Assembly (NCBI GenBank): GCA_021808195.1
Contig: JAKBCE010000167.1
Location: 1 to 5,677, forward strand
Reading direction: 5' to 3'
Source of the DNA: Pseudomonadota bacterium
Lineage (GTDB): Bacteria > Pseudomonadota > Gammaproteobacteria > Steroidobacterales > Steroidobacteraceae
DNA length: 5,677 bases
The translations under genes and the position numbers were made by a program. The notes beneath the pieces are model-generated. The model saw only the letters and a list, made by a program, of their open reading frames with translations, had not been told where the DNA came from and ran no database searches. This document shows, one piece after another, positions 1 to 5,066 of this stretch (position 1 is its first letter; each line of letters starts with the position of its first letter).

Positions 1-91
1 GGGTCAGCTCATGGACCATCCCGGTTCTATCGCTGCCGATTGCCGAAACGGCCAGGTGCTGCTTCATCGTGTCTGTCGGTGCGGAAGTCAT
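1..91 (-). CDS. gcvR: GcvR, glycine cleavage system transcriptional repressor (N-terminal fragment, runs off left edge)
   Basis: Reading leftward from ATG at 91-89 gives MTSAPTDTMKQHLAVSAIGS followed by DRTGMVHELT, cut by the window edge. The stretch HLAVSAIGSDRTGMVHELT closely matches, from memory, the start of GcvR of E. coli (YLVITALGADRPGIVNTIT), the first beta-strand and helix of its N-terminal ACT domain. GcvR is a cytoplasmic protein of two ACT domains. It restrains the activator GcvA and so represses the gcvTHP glycine cleavage operon when glycine is low. A second in-frame ATG at 67-65 would give a protein starting MKQHLAVSAIG; neither start has a clear Shine-Dalgarno sequence. The divergent position next to dapA is the same as in E. 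coli, which supports the call. Only about 30 codons are visible, so the second ACT domain cannot be checked. Confidence 0.8.
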   Translation of the reverse strand, partial: MTSAPTDTMKQHLAVSAIGSDRTGMVHELT

Positions 92-278
92 TGTGTACGG
101 CTGCAGAGTGTACCGGGAGCGCGTGGCGCTGGCGACCGCTCGCAGGAGAGAGACGGAGCGCGCAGCAGCGGAAAATGAGTACAGCGCGGCGCGATGCCTG
201 AGCTGTTAATAAATACAGTCCCCTGCGGTGCACGCCGCGGCCGCTGCTGTTGGCGAGCCGGTGGCACTTGCAGGACGC

Positions 279-307
279 TGATCAATCCGTTCCAGAGCGG
301 ATATACT
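279..307 (+). promoter_or_regulatory. Putative sigma-70 promoter for dapA
   Basis: A near-consensus -10 box TATACT lies at 302-307. Seventeen bases upstream, TGATCA at 279-284 is a weak -35 (three of six matches). Transcription would begin near 313-316, about 30 bases before the TTG at 344. This argues against translation from the ATG at 194, which would be upstream of the transcript. The gcvR-dapA intergenic region (92-343) must also hold the gcvR promoter. The AT-rich patch around 207-216 and a TACACT-like box on the minus strand near 113-118 are weak candidates that I do not call. Confidence 0.45.
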
Positions 308-343
308 CGCGCCTCGGTTCGGCCCACTCGCGCGATCCCACGA

Positions 344-1282
344 TTGAACATCCCCTTGAGCCCGCATCCATCCCCCGCGGCAGACCGTCGCGGCAGCGCT
401 GAAATCCTCACCGGAAGTCTCGTCGCCATCGTCACCCCCATGGCGAGCGACGGCGCGGTGGATTTCGAGGCATGGGATCGCCTGATCGACTGGCACGTCG
501 ACAGCGGCACGCGTGGCGTGGTGATCGGCGGGACCACCGGGGAGTCCGCCACGCTCGAAGAACATGAGCTCCTCGAGCTCACCGAACGGACGTGCGCGCG
601 CAGCGCGGGCCGGATCGCGGTCGTGGTCGGTGCCGGCTCGAGCAGCACGGCCGCGACCGTGGCACGCGCGCGCAGTCTGTCGCAGCTGCCGCTCGATGCG
701 CTGCTCGTCGTCACGCCGGCCTACAACCGGCCGACGCAGGAAGGGCTCTACCGGCATTTCGCGACGGTGGCCGAGGCGGCCACCAAGCCTCTGATCCTCT
801 ACAATGTCCCGGCTCGCACTGCCGTGGACATGCTGCCGGCGACCACCGGACGGCTCTCGCAACTCCCCGGCATCGTTGCGGTCAAAGAGGCCGTCCCGGG
901 CGCCGACCGGGTGCGCCAGATCCTCGCCTCGAGCCAGGGCGAGTTCCTCGTGCTGAGCGGGGACGATGCGACCGCCCGCGAGGCGATCCTCGCTGGGGCG
1001 CGCGGGGTGATTTCGGTGAGTGCGAACGTCGCGCCGAGAGCGATGTCCGAGATGGTCGCGGCGGCGCTGCACGGTGATGCCGCTACGGCGATGCGCTTCG
1101 ATTCAGCCCTGCAGGGGCTGCATCGGGCGCTGTTTCTCGAGGCCAATCCCATTCCGGTCAAATGGGCACTGGCGCAGCTGGGGCGGATCGGCCCGGGCAT
1201 CCGGCTGCCGTTGACCGAGCTGTCCGAGTCCCATTGGCCGGGGGTCCTGGCCGCGCTGCGGGCCGCGGGCCAAATGGCCTGA
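344..1282 (+). CDS. dapA: 4-hydroxy-tetrahydrodipicolinate synthase (DapA)
   Basis: DapA condenses pyruvate with L-aspartate-4-semialdehyde in the cytoplasm, the first committed step to diaminopimelate and lysine. It is a TIM-barrel class I aldolase, normally a tetramer. Numbered from TTG 344, the family landmarks are GTTGESATL with Thr64/Thr65, TPAYNRPTQEG with Tyr127, YNVPART with Tyr153 and Arg158, and AVKEA with the Schiff-base Lys181. Each lies exactly 20 residues beyond its E. coli counterpart (T44, Y107, Y133, R138, K161), so there are no indels in that span. SGDDATA, GVISVSANVAP and NPIPVKWA follow. From the conserved LTGSLVAIVTPM to the end is about 290 residues, the usual size. The start is uncertain. 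The codon aligned with E. coli Met1 is ATC at 404, and the nearest initiation codons are TTG 356, TTG 344 and ATG 194, none with a good Shine-Dalgarno. TTG 344 is preferred because a TATACT box lies between 194 and it. The next gene follows in the same direction. Confidence 0.93.
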   Translation: MNIPLSPHPSPAADRRGSAEILTGSLVAIVTPMASDGAVDFEAWDRLIDWHVDSGTRGVVIGGTTGESATLEEHELLELTERTCARSAGRIAVVVGAGSSSTAATVARARSLSQLPLDALLVVTPAYNRPTQEGLYRHFATVAEAATKPLILYNVPARTAVDMLPATTGRLSQLPGIVAVKEAVPGADRVRQILASSQGEFLVLSGDDATAREAILAGARGVISVSANVAPRAMSEMVAAALHGDAATAMRFDSALQGLHRALFLEANPIPVKWALAQLGRIGPGIRLPLTELSESHWPGVLAALRAAGQMA

Positions 1283-1284
1283 AC

Positions 1285-1298
1285 ACCCCTCACGGGGT
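1285..1298 (+). other. Small hairpin just after the dapA stop codon
   Basis: ACCCC at 1285-1289 pairs with GGGGT at 1294-1298 around a TCAC loop. No T-run follows, and the next gene begins 34 bases later. It is more likely a weak processing, pausing or mRNA-stabilising element inside a dapA-lipoprotein transcript than a terminator. Confidence 0.35.
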
Positions 1299-1317
1299 CG
1301 GGCCACCATGAAGAGTC

Positions 1318-1325
1318 GAGGAGAG
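1318..1325 (+). promoter_or_regulatory. Ribosome binding site that fixes the lipoprotein start
   Basis: GAGGAGAG ends six bases before the ATG at 1332. It lies inside the reading frame if the upstream ATG at 1308 is used, and 1308 has no purine-rich sequence at the right distance. This makes 1332 the better start and gives a cleaner signal peptide. Confidence 0.75.
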
Positions 1326-1331
1326 TCGTTG

Positions 1332-1625
1332 ATGAAATTCAGAGCCGCATGGGCTCTCGCCGCCGTTTTCCCGGTCCTGTCCGGCTGCCATGCCCTGCGT
1401 GCGCTGACGGCCGAGTCCTGCCACAAGCCGCAGCCCTACCAGAAGGCCGCCAGTGTGCCGCCGCTGAAAATCCCGACGGGGTTCAACAGCCCGGACACCG
1501 CCAATGCGCTGGTGGTGCCGGCGCTGAAGGGGCCGACACCGCCGCCGCCGAGTGCGAAGGATCCGTGCCTGGATGCCCCGCCGTCCTACGTCGTGCCGCA
1601 CCCGATGCCGGCGCCCAAGGCCTGA
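1332..1625 (+). CDS. Small proline-rich lipoprotein in the bamC position
   Basis: This is a 97-residue protein with a type II signal peptide: MKFR, a hydrophobic stretch at about 5-16, and the lipobox LSGC with lipidated Cys19. His at +2 fits export to the outer membrane. The mature part is mostly unstructured and very rich in proline and alanine, with cysteines at 30 and 79. Residues 36-64 (YQKAASVPPLKIPTG and on to ALVVPAL) resemble the extended N-terminal segment of BamC/NlpB, a lipoprotein of the outer-membrane beta-barrel assembly (BAM) machine, in which a Tyr-x-x-Ala...Pro-Leu...Pro pattern precedes two folded helix-grip domains. Those domains are absent here. The gene follows dapA by 49 bases, where bamC lies in E. 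coli and Pseudomonas. It may be a minimal BamC-like protein or a separate small lipoprotein family; function is not shown. An in-frame ATG at 1308 would add eight residues but lacks a ribosome binding site. Confidence 0.8.
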   Translation: MKFRAAWALAAVFPVLSGCHALRALTAESCHKPQPYQKAASVPPLKIPTGFNSPDTANALVVPALKGPTPPPPSAKDPCLDAPPSYVVPHPMPAPKA

Positions 1626-1640
1626 ATTTCGCGATTCATG

Positions 1641-1668
1641 CGGCCGGGCTGCCGTTGCGGCCCGGCCG
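1641..1668 (+). terminator. Strong GC hairpin, likely terminator of the dapA-lipoprotein unit
   Basis: CGGCCGGGC (1641-1649) and GCCCGGCCG (1660-1668) are perfect complements. The inner bases extend the stem by three more pairs, one of them T-G, leaving a CGTT loop. It begins 15 bases after the lipoprotein stop codon. No T-tract follows, so it is either a non-canonical terminator or an mRNA 3' end-protecting structure. It immediately abuts the tRNA promoter. Confidence 0.6.
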
Positions 1669-1686
1669 TAGTATCATGCGCGCCCC
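1650..1686 (+). promoter_or_regulatory. Putative stable-RNA promoter for tRNA-Ser with GC-rich discriminator
   Basis: TATCAT at 1672-1677 is a good -10 box, followed directly by GCGCGCCCC, the GC-rich discriminator typical of rRNA and tRNA promoters under stringent (ppGpp/DksA) control. The -35 is weak: around 1649-1655 the sequence only partly matches TTGACA, and it overlaps the stem of the preceding hairpin. Stringent control is inferred from the discriminator alone. Confidence 0.5.
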
Positions 1687-1699
1687 GTCCGGGACCGGA

Positions 1700-1716
1700 G
1701 GGGCAGCTGATGCCCC
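1700..1716 (+). other. Hairpin in the tRNA-Ser 5' leader
   Basis: GGGGCA (1700-1705) pairs with TGCCCC (1711-1716) around a GCTGA loop, between the probable transcription start and the mature tRNA 5' end at 1748. It would be part of the precursor leader removed by RNase P. Any functional role is unknown. Confidence 0.35.
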
Positions 1717-1747
1717 GCCGAGCGCCGCCGGCAGGGGAGCAGGACGC

Positions 1748-1839
1748 GGAGAGGTGGCCGAGCGGTCGAAGGCGCTGGACTGGAATTCCAGTAACATCTT
1801 CACGGGTGTTCGTGGGTTCGAATCCCACCCTCTCCGCCA
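1748..1839 (+). tRNA. tRNA-Ser (anticodon GGA)
   Basis: This is a complete 92-base class II tRNA. The acceptor stem GGAGAGG (1748-1754) pairs with CCTCTCC (1829-1835), followed by discriminator G1836 and an encoded CCA (1837-1839). The anticodon stem is CTGGA/TCCAG (1775-1779 and 1787-1791) with loop CTGGAAT, giving anticodon GGA at 1782-1784, which reads serine codons TCC and TCT. The long variable region (1792-1811) folds into a six-pair arm with one G-U, as expected for serine tRNAs. The T stem is GTGGG/CCCAC with loop TTCGAAT (1812-1828). It lies on the same strand as dapA but probably has its own promoter. Confidence 0.97.
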
Positions 1840-2228
1840 GTTCAGTGTTCCCGGGTGTCGCGCAGTGAAGCGAAAGTGAATAAAAACACGTTTGGCTTGG
1901 TTTCTTAGGACAGATTTCTCATTTGGATAAGTGGATCTGCCGACTTCGGTGATGCTCTCTTCGATCTGTCTCTTCGTCAATCTTTCCTACGCCACGCAGT
2001 CTGACGCGCAGCGGCAGAATCTCCGCGGATCGTGCTTTCGGTGACACCGATCATGCCGCGCGCCTGCAATCCGCGCGCAGGCCGCGGTCGAGCTGTGCGA
2101 GAGGCTGATACCACCGATTCAGAAATGAACCCACCAAAGCCCAGGCCACCGGAGAGGCGTGGGGCGGCTGCCGGGAGCCCGCCCACGGCTGCGGAGGCGG
2201 ACTCCCTCGACGCCGGCGGCAGGCGCCT
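1840..2228. other. Gene-free stretch 3' of the tRNA, lower GC
   Basis: There are 389 bases between the tRNA and the end of traT. The first part is clearly less GC-rich than its surroundings (about 44% G+C over 1861-1980, by hand count). The later part returns to GC-rich sequence with several short imperfect inverted repeats around 2158-2225. One of these, GGGCGG/CCGCCC near 2162-2184, could act as a bidirectional terminator, since traT ends here from the other side. Open frames in this stretch show no recognisable protein and no ribosome binding sites. I found no second copy of the tRNA 3' end that would mark an attachment site. Confidence 0.5.
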
Positions 2229-2975
2229 TCAGAACAACCCGCTGATCTCTCCGGCGACCTCGTGCGTCAGTGCTGGCGTTGCGTAAGAGAATTTCAGATC
2301 GAGCCCGTGGGCCTGCGCCACGATGCGATCGCGGTAGATCATCCAGTTCTTCACACCGCTCGTGCTCGTGGTCATGGAGCCACCGATACCCTGCTGGGCA
2401 TTCGTCTGGCTGCTCGTATAGACGCCCGCCTGTCGCTGCTCAAGCTGAATGTCGACCACCATCATGTATGCCCTCTGGCTGAGAAAGTGGCCGACCACGC
2501 CGCCGACTAGCGCGCCGGCGAGTCCGTACGCGGCGGTCGTACCGCCGTTTCCGCCGAAGGCCGCCGAGGTGAGCGCGGCGCCGAAACCTCCTGTCACAGC
2601 GCCCGCGGCGGCGTTGCTCGAGGTCTGCTTGCCGATGTAGCGCACGTTGTACATCACCATGTACTCGGCGCGGCTCGGGTCGCTCGTGACCTGGTACCCG
2701 CGGCGCATGAGGTCCTGGCTCACCAGGGACTGAAAGCCGAGGTTCTGCGCGCTCGAGGTGTTGTGCCCTTCGACGAACACCGACCGCTCACTCGGTGCAA
2801 CGGGCTGCAGGAAGATGCTGCTGCTCATCTGCGCCGAGAGGTGCATGTTGCCCGCGCTGAGTCCGCTGGCACTCGTCCCCTGGGGGGCGGGCCCGGTCGC
2901 GCACCCGGTGAGGGCGAGCGCTCCGATCACGGCGAGAGCTGCAGTTCCGATCCGAATGTTCTGTGTATGAGACAT
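2229..2975 (-). CDS. traT: TraT-family outer-membrane lipoprotein (complement resistance / surface exclusion type)
   Basis: TraT proteins are oligomeric outer-membrane lipoproteins. The F-plasmid form blocks mating-pair formation (surface exclusion) and contributes to serum resistance; chromosomal relatives are less understood. This protein has 248 residues, the usual TraT size. It has a type II signal peptide with lipobox LTGC (Cys25) and Ala at +2, suiting outer-membrane sorting. TraT-like segments follow in order: QMSSSIFLQPVAPSERSVFV (49-68), RRGYQVTSDPSRAEYMVMYNV (91-111), a Gly/Ala-rich hydrophobic region (about 122-164), MMVVDIQLEQR (171-181), and a C-terminus with YRDRIVAQAHGLDLKF. 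In the last, the pattern of Val-Ala-x-Ala and Leu-x-Phe matches TraT. An AAGGGT Shine-Dalgarno (complement of 2981-2986) lies five bases before the ATG. No conjugation genes are present, so this is probably a stand-alone chromosomal copy. IS debris lies upstream on the same strand. The family call is from remembered homology. Confidence 0.88.
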   Translation of the reverse strand: MSHTQNIRIGTAALAVIGALALTGCATGPAPQGTSASGLSAGNMHLSAQMSSSIFLQPVAPSERSVFVEGHNTSSAQNLGFQSLVSQDLMRRGYQVTSDPSRAEYMVMYNVRYIGKQTSSNAAAGAVTGGFGAALTSAAFGGNGGTTAAYGLAGALVGGVVGHFLSQRAYMMVVDIQLEQRQAGVYTSSQTNAQQGIGGSMTTSTSGVKNWMIYRDRIVAQAHGLDLKFSYATPALTHEVAGEISGLF

Positions 2976-3382
2976 TTGTCACCCTTGATGTGGAATTCCT
3001 TGCCAAGACAACATGTGGTTATGTCGGCAGAAGAACGCCGTTCCTTTAGGGCGTTGGGCAAATCCGTGCGACGAATTGGCACCTTCATCACGATTTCGTG
3101 GAGGCGGTCGCCCAGCAAATGAGCTCTCGGACCGGACATCCTGCGGAAATATTCAGTGAGTACAGAGCTGCTCCCCCTGTACACGCTCAATTCCCAGAGC
3201 GTCATCCGTCCGGTGATCACGCCCTCGAGCACCACTACGATCGGAATCAGCCGAGGAATGGTTGTAGTGATCCGTGATTCGCACTTGGCGCGCTGGGGAT
3301 CAAGGCAAAGTGCGACGCTACGCGCGAATGTCGGGGTAATGAGGGGCATCCGAGTAGAATTGCCCCGAGCAGAAACATTCAT
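2976..3382 (-). other. Unassigned open reading region upstream of traT
   Basis: A frame on the minus strand is open from ATG 3382 down into the traT start region, where it continues out of frame to about 2927 (151 codons in all). I recognise no family. It contains a hydrophobic patch, RLIPIVVVLEGVITG, and a basic C-terminal half, but there is no convincing ribosome binding site. Third-position base use is mixed, unlike the strongly GC-ending codons of dapA or the racemase. Its first codons overlap the IS3 orfB fragment in another frame. It may be a chance frame in acquired DNA or a decayed gene. The traT promoter should also lie here, but I see no confident -35/-10 pair. An inverted repeat GTACAG/CTGTAC sits at 3160-3182. 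Confidence 0.2.
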
Positions 3383-3507
3383 CCAAAAGCCGCATCAGCC
3401 TCAAATCCCCCTCCGGCAAGCCCCGTGCGACGCAATAGACGCTCGAACGGCTTAGGTTCAGCAGCTGTGCCTGGCGCTGTACCGATATCACCATCCCGCT
3501 CAATCAT
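3318..3507 (-). pseudogene. IS3-family transposase OrfB, truncated and frameshifted N-terminal fragment
   Basis: From ATG 3507 the frame gives MIERDGD and then loses similarity. One base-frame over, the homologous sequence resumes as ISVQRQAQLLNLSRSSVYC, then LPEGDLRLMRLLDE, as in the N-terminal HTH_21-type region of OrfB (typically MIDREHDLSITRQAELLGIS ... VYY ... DLALMRRIDELH). A frameshift near 3490 is therefore inferred. Similarity fades after LLDE, with a last trace at about QFYS, and the frame stops at 3318. The integrase/DDE core (roughly 180 further residues) is absent. It cannot encode a working transposase. Confidence 0.8.
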
Positions 3508-3806
3508 CGCTTTCCGCTCAGGGCGGGGAATTTCCAGAGCGCGCCTTCTAAAAAAGGGCTCTCCATCGTCAGTTCGCCGATCTTCGCCTGCAGCTTCCGG
3601 ATACGCTCCTTGCCGTCCGAAGCCGAAACATCCTCGCCGAAGATCGCCGCGGCCTTCTACAGCAGCTCCATCTTCCAGGCTGTCACCTCCGTCGCATGAA
3701 CTTCGTGGTGCGCCGCAATCTGCGTCACCGTCTTTTCACCCCGGATGGTCTGCAGGGCTACTCGCGCCTTGAACGACGTCGAGTGGTTTCGTCTCGGCTT
3801 CTTGAT
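3504..3806 (-). pseudogene. IS3-family transposase OrfA, inactivated
   Basis: OrfA is the helix-turn-helix DNA-binding part of IS3 transposases. The decoded sequence begins at 3806 with IKKPRRNHSTSFKARVAL, then IRGEKTVTQIAAHHEVHATE and VTAWKMELL. It continues after an in-frame TAG (3659-3657, codon 50) with KAAAIFGEDV, a leucine-zipper-like KLQAKIGELTMESPFLEGAL, and ends KR-TGA at 3506-3504. This matches the familiar OrfA pattern (KKSRRNHSPAFKAKVAL ... WK.QLLE.AAE.FG ... KIGELTLENDFL..AL). Two lesions are visible. The position of the expected initiator Met is ATC (3806-3804), and the usual Glu or Gln after LL is a stop. Total length is 100 codons plus stop, normal for OrfA. The stop overlaps the orfB ATG as ATGA. 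Confidence 0.85.
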
Positions 3807-4364
3807 GGATCTCTGTCCTGTGGTCGCTATATTGCACCGGCAGATTTCCACCCAGGCCCCTGCCCGAAAAGCCGCAGCCACCTCTGTGGGCATCCACGCG
3901 ATCATCCCCAACACTACAGCGCGGCCGCCCCGCGACGGACATATGTAATGCGGTAACGAATCCGCGGATATCAGCATGATCATCGTCGCCAACTTCTGCT
4001 CTCGCGTCGCGTGACTCTTGCGCTGTTGATTCCTCAAGATTCATCGTTTGGAGCACAAGAGCCGGTGAGAAAGACGCTCGCCCACTTGACAAAGGTCAGG
4101 CCATATCAGCCCATTGCCATGGCGAGGCAGGTGGAAGGACTCGCACTATGTGAAATCGGTCCCGCTTTGCCGGGCGTCGGGCGTGCGTTTCAGCGCGACT
4201 CGGCGAGAGTGATGTCGCCTCGGCACGCACGGGCATGCCGGCGCAATCCCTCCCGGAGAGGATCACCGTGTGTGCAGCCTCGTTCATGCGCCTTACCGCG
4301 GTCGTGTCCCGGTACCGCGGGCTGCGCGGTACCATGACGCCGAACGCGGAACAGGAGCGAGCAG
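3807..4364. other. Stretch without a convincing gene between IS remnant and racemase operon
   Basis: There are 558 bases with several open frames on both strands but no recognisable domain, no supported starts and uneven base composition. Part of it near 3807-3900 is probably the rest of the IS end. A perfect TTGACA at 4086-4091 has no -10 box at a workable distance. The only clear structures are the repeats at 4295-4333. The promoter of the racemase operon must lie within this stretch, but I cannot place it. Confidence 0.5.
4295..4333. promoter_or_regulatory. Repeated GGTACCGCG motif forming an inverted repeat before the racemase operon
   Basis: GGTACCGCG (4311-4319) and CGCGGTACC (4325-4333) are a perfect nine-base inverted repeat around GGCTG. 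A related core, ACCGCGGT (4295-4302, itself a palindrome), precedes it by eight bases. The repeat ends 19 bases before the AGGAG ribosome binding site at 4353-4357. It could be an operator for a dimeric regulator or a leader hairpin in the mRNA. There is no T-run after it, so a classical attenuator is less likely. Confidence 0.5.
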
Positions 4365-5066
4365 ATGCGCACGATAGGTCTGATCGGGGGGATGAGCTGG
4401 GAGTCGACGGTCACCTATTACCGGGTGATCAATGAAGAGACGCAGCGGCGGCTCGGCGGGCAGCACAACGCGACGTCACTCCTCTATACCGTGGATTTCG
4501 AGCAGATTGCGGCCTGCCAGTTGGAGGATCGCTGGGAGGATGCGGCGCAGCTGCTCAGCGGCGCAGCGCGGGTCCTGGTGCAGGGCGGGGCGCACGTGCT
4601 GCTGTTGTGCACCAATACGATGCACAAGGTCGCTGCCGACATCGAACGGGCTGCCGCAGGGGCGCAGTTCATCCACATCGTCGATCCAACGGCGGCAGCG
4701 ATTCGTCGGCGCGGGCTATCGACGGTCGCGCTGCTCGGCACTCGCTTCACGATGGAGCAGGCGTTTTATCGCGGCCGGTTGGATGAGCAGGGGGTGCGGA
4801 CCGTGATCCCGCAGGAAGCCGAACGCAAGGCCGTCCACCGCATCATCTATGAGGAGCTGTGCCGGGGCCGCATCGCCGAGCCGTCCCGCCAGGTGCTGCG
4901 GGCCATCGTCGCGTCCCTGCAGCGCGAGGGTGCGCAGGGTGTGGTGCTCGGCTGCACGGAACTCGGACTGCTGCTCGGCGAGGGTGACGTGCCCCTTCCG
5001 GTGTTCGACACCGCACGGTTGCATGCGCTGGCGGCCGTGGATGCGGCGCTCGGCGAGACCCAGTGA
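4365..5066 (+). CDS. ygeA: Aspartate/glutamate-family amino-acid racemase (YgeA-type)
   Basis: This is a PLP-independent, two-cysteine racemase of the Asp/Glu/hydantoin racemase superfamily. It is cytoplasmic and interconverts L- and D-amino acids by proton transfer between two cysteines. The 233 residues match YgeA of E. coli along the whole length: IGLIGGMSWEST at 4-15, YTVDFEQI at 41-48, LCTNTMHKVA with Cys82 at 81-90, VALLGTRFTMEQAFYRGRL at 121-139, and GVVLGCTELGLL with Cys197 at 192-203, then PVFDTARLHA. Both catalytic cysteines are intact. AGGAG at 4353-4357 lies seven bases before the ATG. YgeA homologues act on several amino acids, so the substrate here (aspartate, glutamate, homoserine or other) cannot be read from sequence. 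Its stop overlaps the next start by one base, so the two are probably translated together. Confidence 0.93.
   Translation: MRTIGLIGGMSWESTVTYYRVINEETQRRLGGQHNATSLLYTVDFEQIAACQLEDRWEDAAQLLSGAARVLVQGGAHVLLLCTNTMHKVAADIERAAAGAQFIHIVDPTAAAIRRRGLSTVALLGTRFTMEQAFYRGRLDEQGVRTVIPQEAERKAVHRIIYEELCRGRIAEPSRQVLRAIVASLQREGAQGVVLGCTELGLLLGEGDVPLPVFDTARLHALAAVDAALGETQ

Larger units (their letters stand above)
3318..3806 (-). mobile_element. IS3-family insertion sequence remnant
   Basis: Two overlapping transposase pieces lie in the usual IS3 order on the minus strand: an almost full-length but inactivated orfA (3806-3504) and only the first part of orfB (from 3507). The DDE catalytic core of orfB is missing, so the element cannot move by itself. 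I could not recognise terminal inverted repeats or a target duplication on either side. The given ends are therefore those of the recognisable coding remnants, not of the original element. The right end is probably upstream of 3806; the left end was lost by deletion. Confidence 0.8.

Noticed and set aside
194..343. ATG at 194 as the dapA start, giving a 362-residue protein
   Set aside because: It would add about 70 residues absent from the family, with Arg/Cys-rich low-quality sequence, and it lies upstream of the TATACT promoter box. Kept only as an alternative start.
88..714. Long minus-strand open frame over the gcvR-dapA spacer and dapA
   Set aside because: It is antisense to well-supported dapA, has a Ser/Arg-rich composition typical of a GC-rich shadow frame, and no recognisable domain.
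206..1072. 288-codon minus-strand frame antisense to dapA
   Set aside because: It is rich in Arg, His and Asp, as expected for the complement of GC-rich codons; no family resemblance and no ribosome binding site.
2032..2286. 84-codon plus-strand frame 3' of tRNA-Ser
   Set aside because: It overlaps the traT C-terminus antisense, has a Pro/Arg/Ala-rich random-looking product and no ribosome binding site.
2992..2999. GGAATTCC palindrome before traT, also present in the tRNA anticodon arm
   Set aside because: It is a short palindrome expected by chance; in the tRNA it is explained by the anticodon stem-loop.
3160..3182. Inverted repeat GTACAG/CTGTAC upstream of traT
   Set aside because: Six-base arms with an 11-base spacer, nearly 200 bases from the traT start and without a nearby promoter; too weak to call an operator.
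3657..4037. Treating the 126-codon minus-strand frame as one gene
   Set aside because: Only its last 49 residues are IS3 OrfA; the first 77 show no similarity and arise because the real orfA start codon is lost.
4086..4114. Perfect TTGACA at 4086-4091 as the -35 of a racemase promoter
   Set aside because: At 16-18 base spacing the sequence is GCCCAT-like with no -10 match; the AT-rich TATCAG is only 12 bases away, and the gene starts more than 250 bases downstream.
1840..4364. Search for a CRISPR array, toxin-antitoxin pair or defence genes in the accessory stretch
   Set aside because: No regularly spaced repeats and no recognisable small paired genes or defence domains were found.
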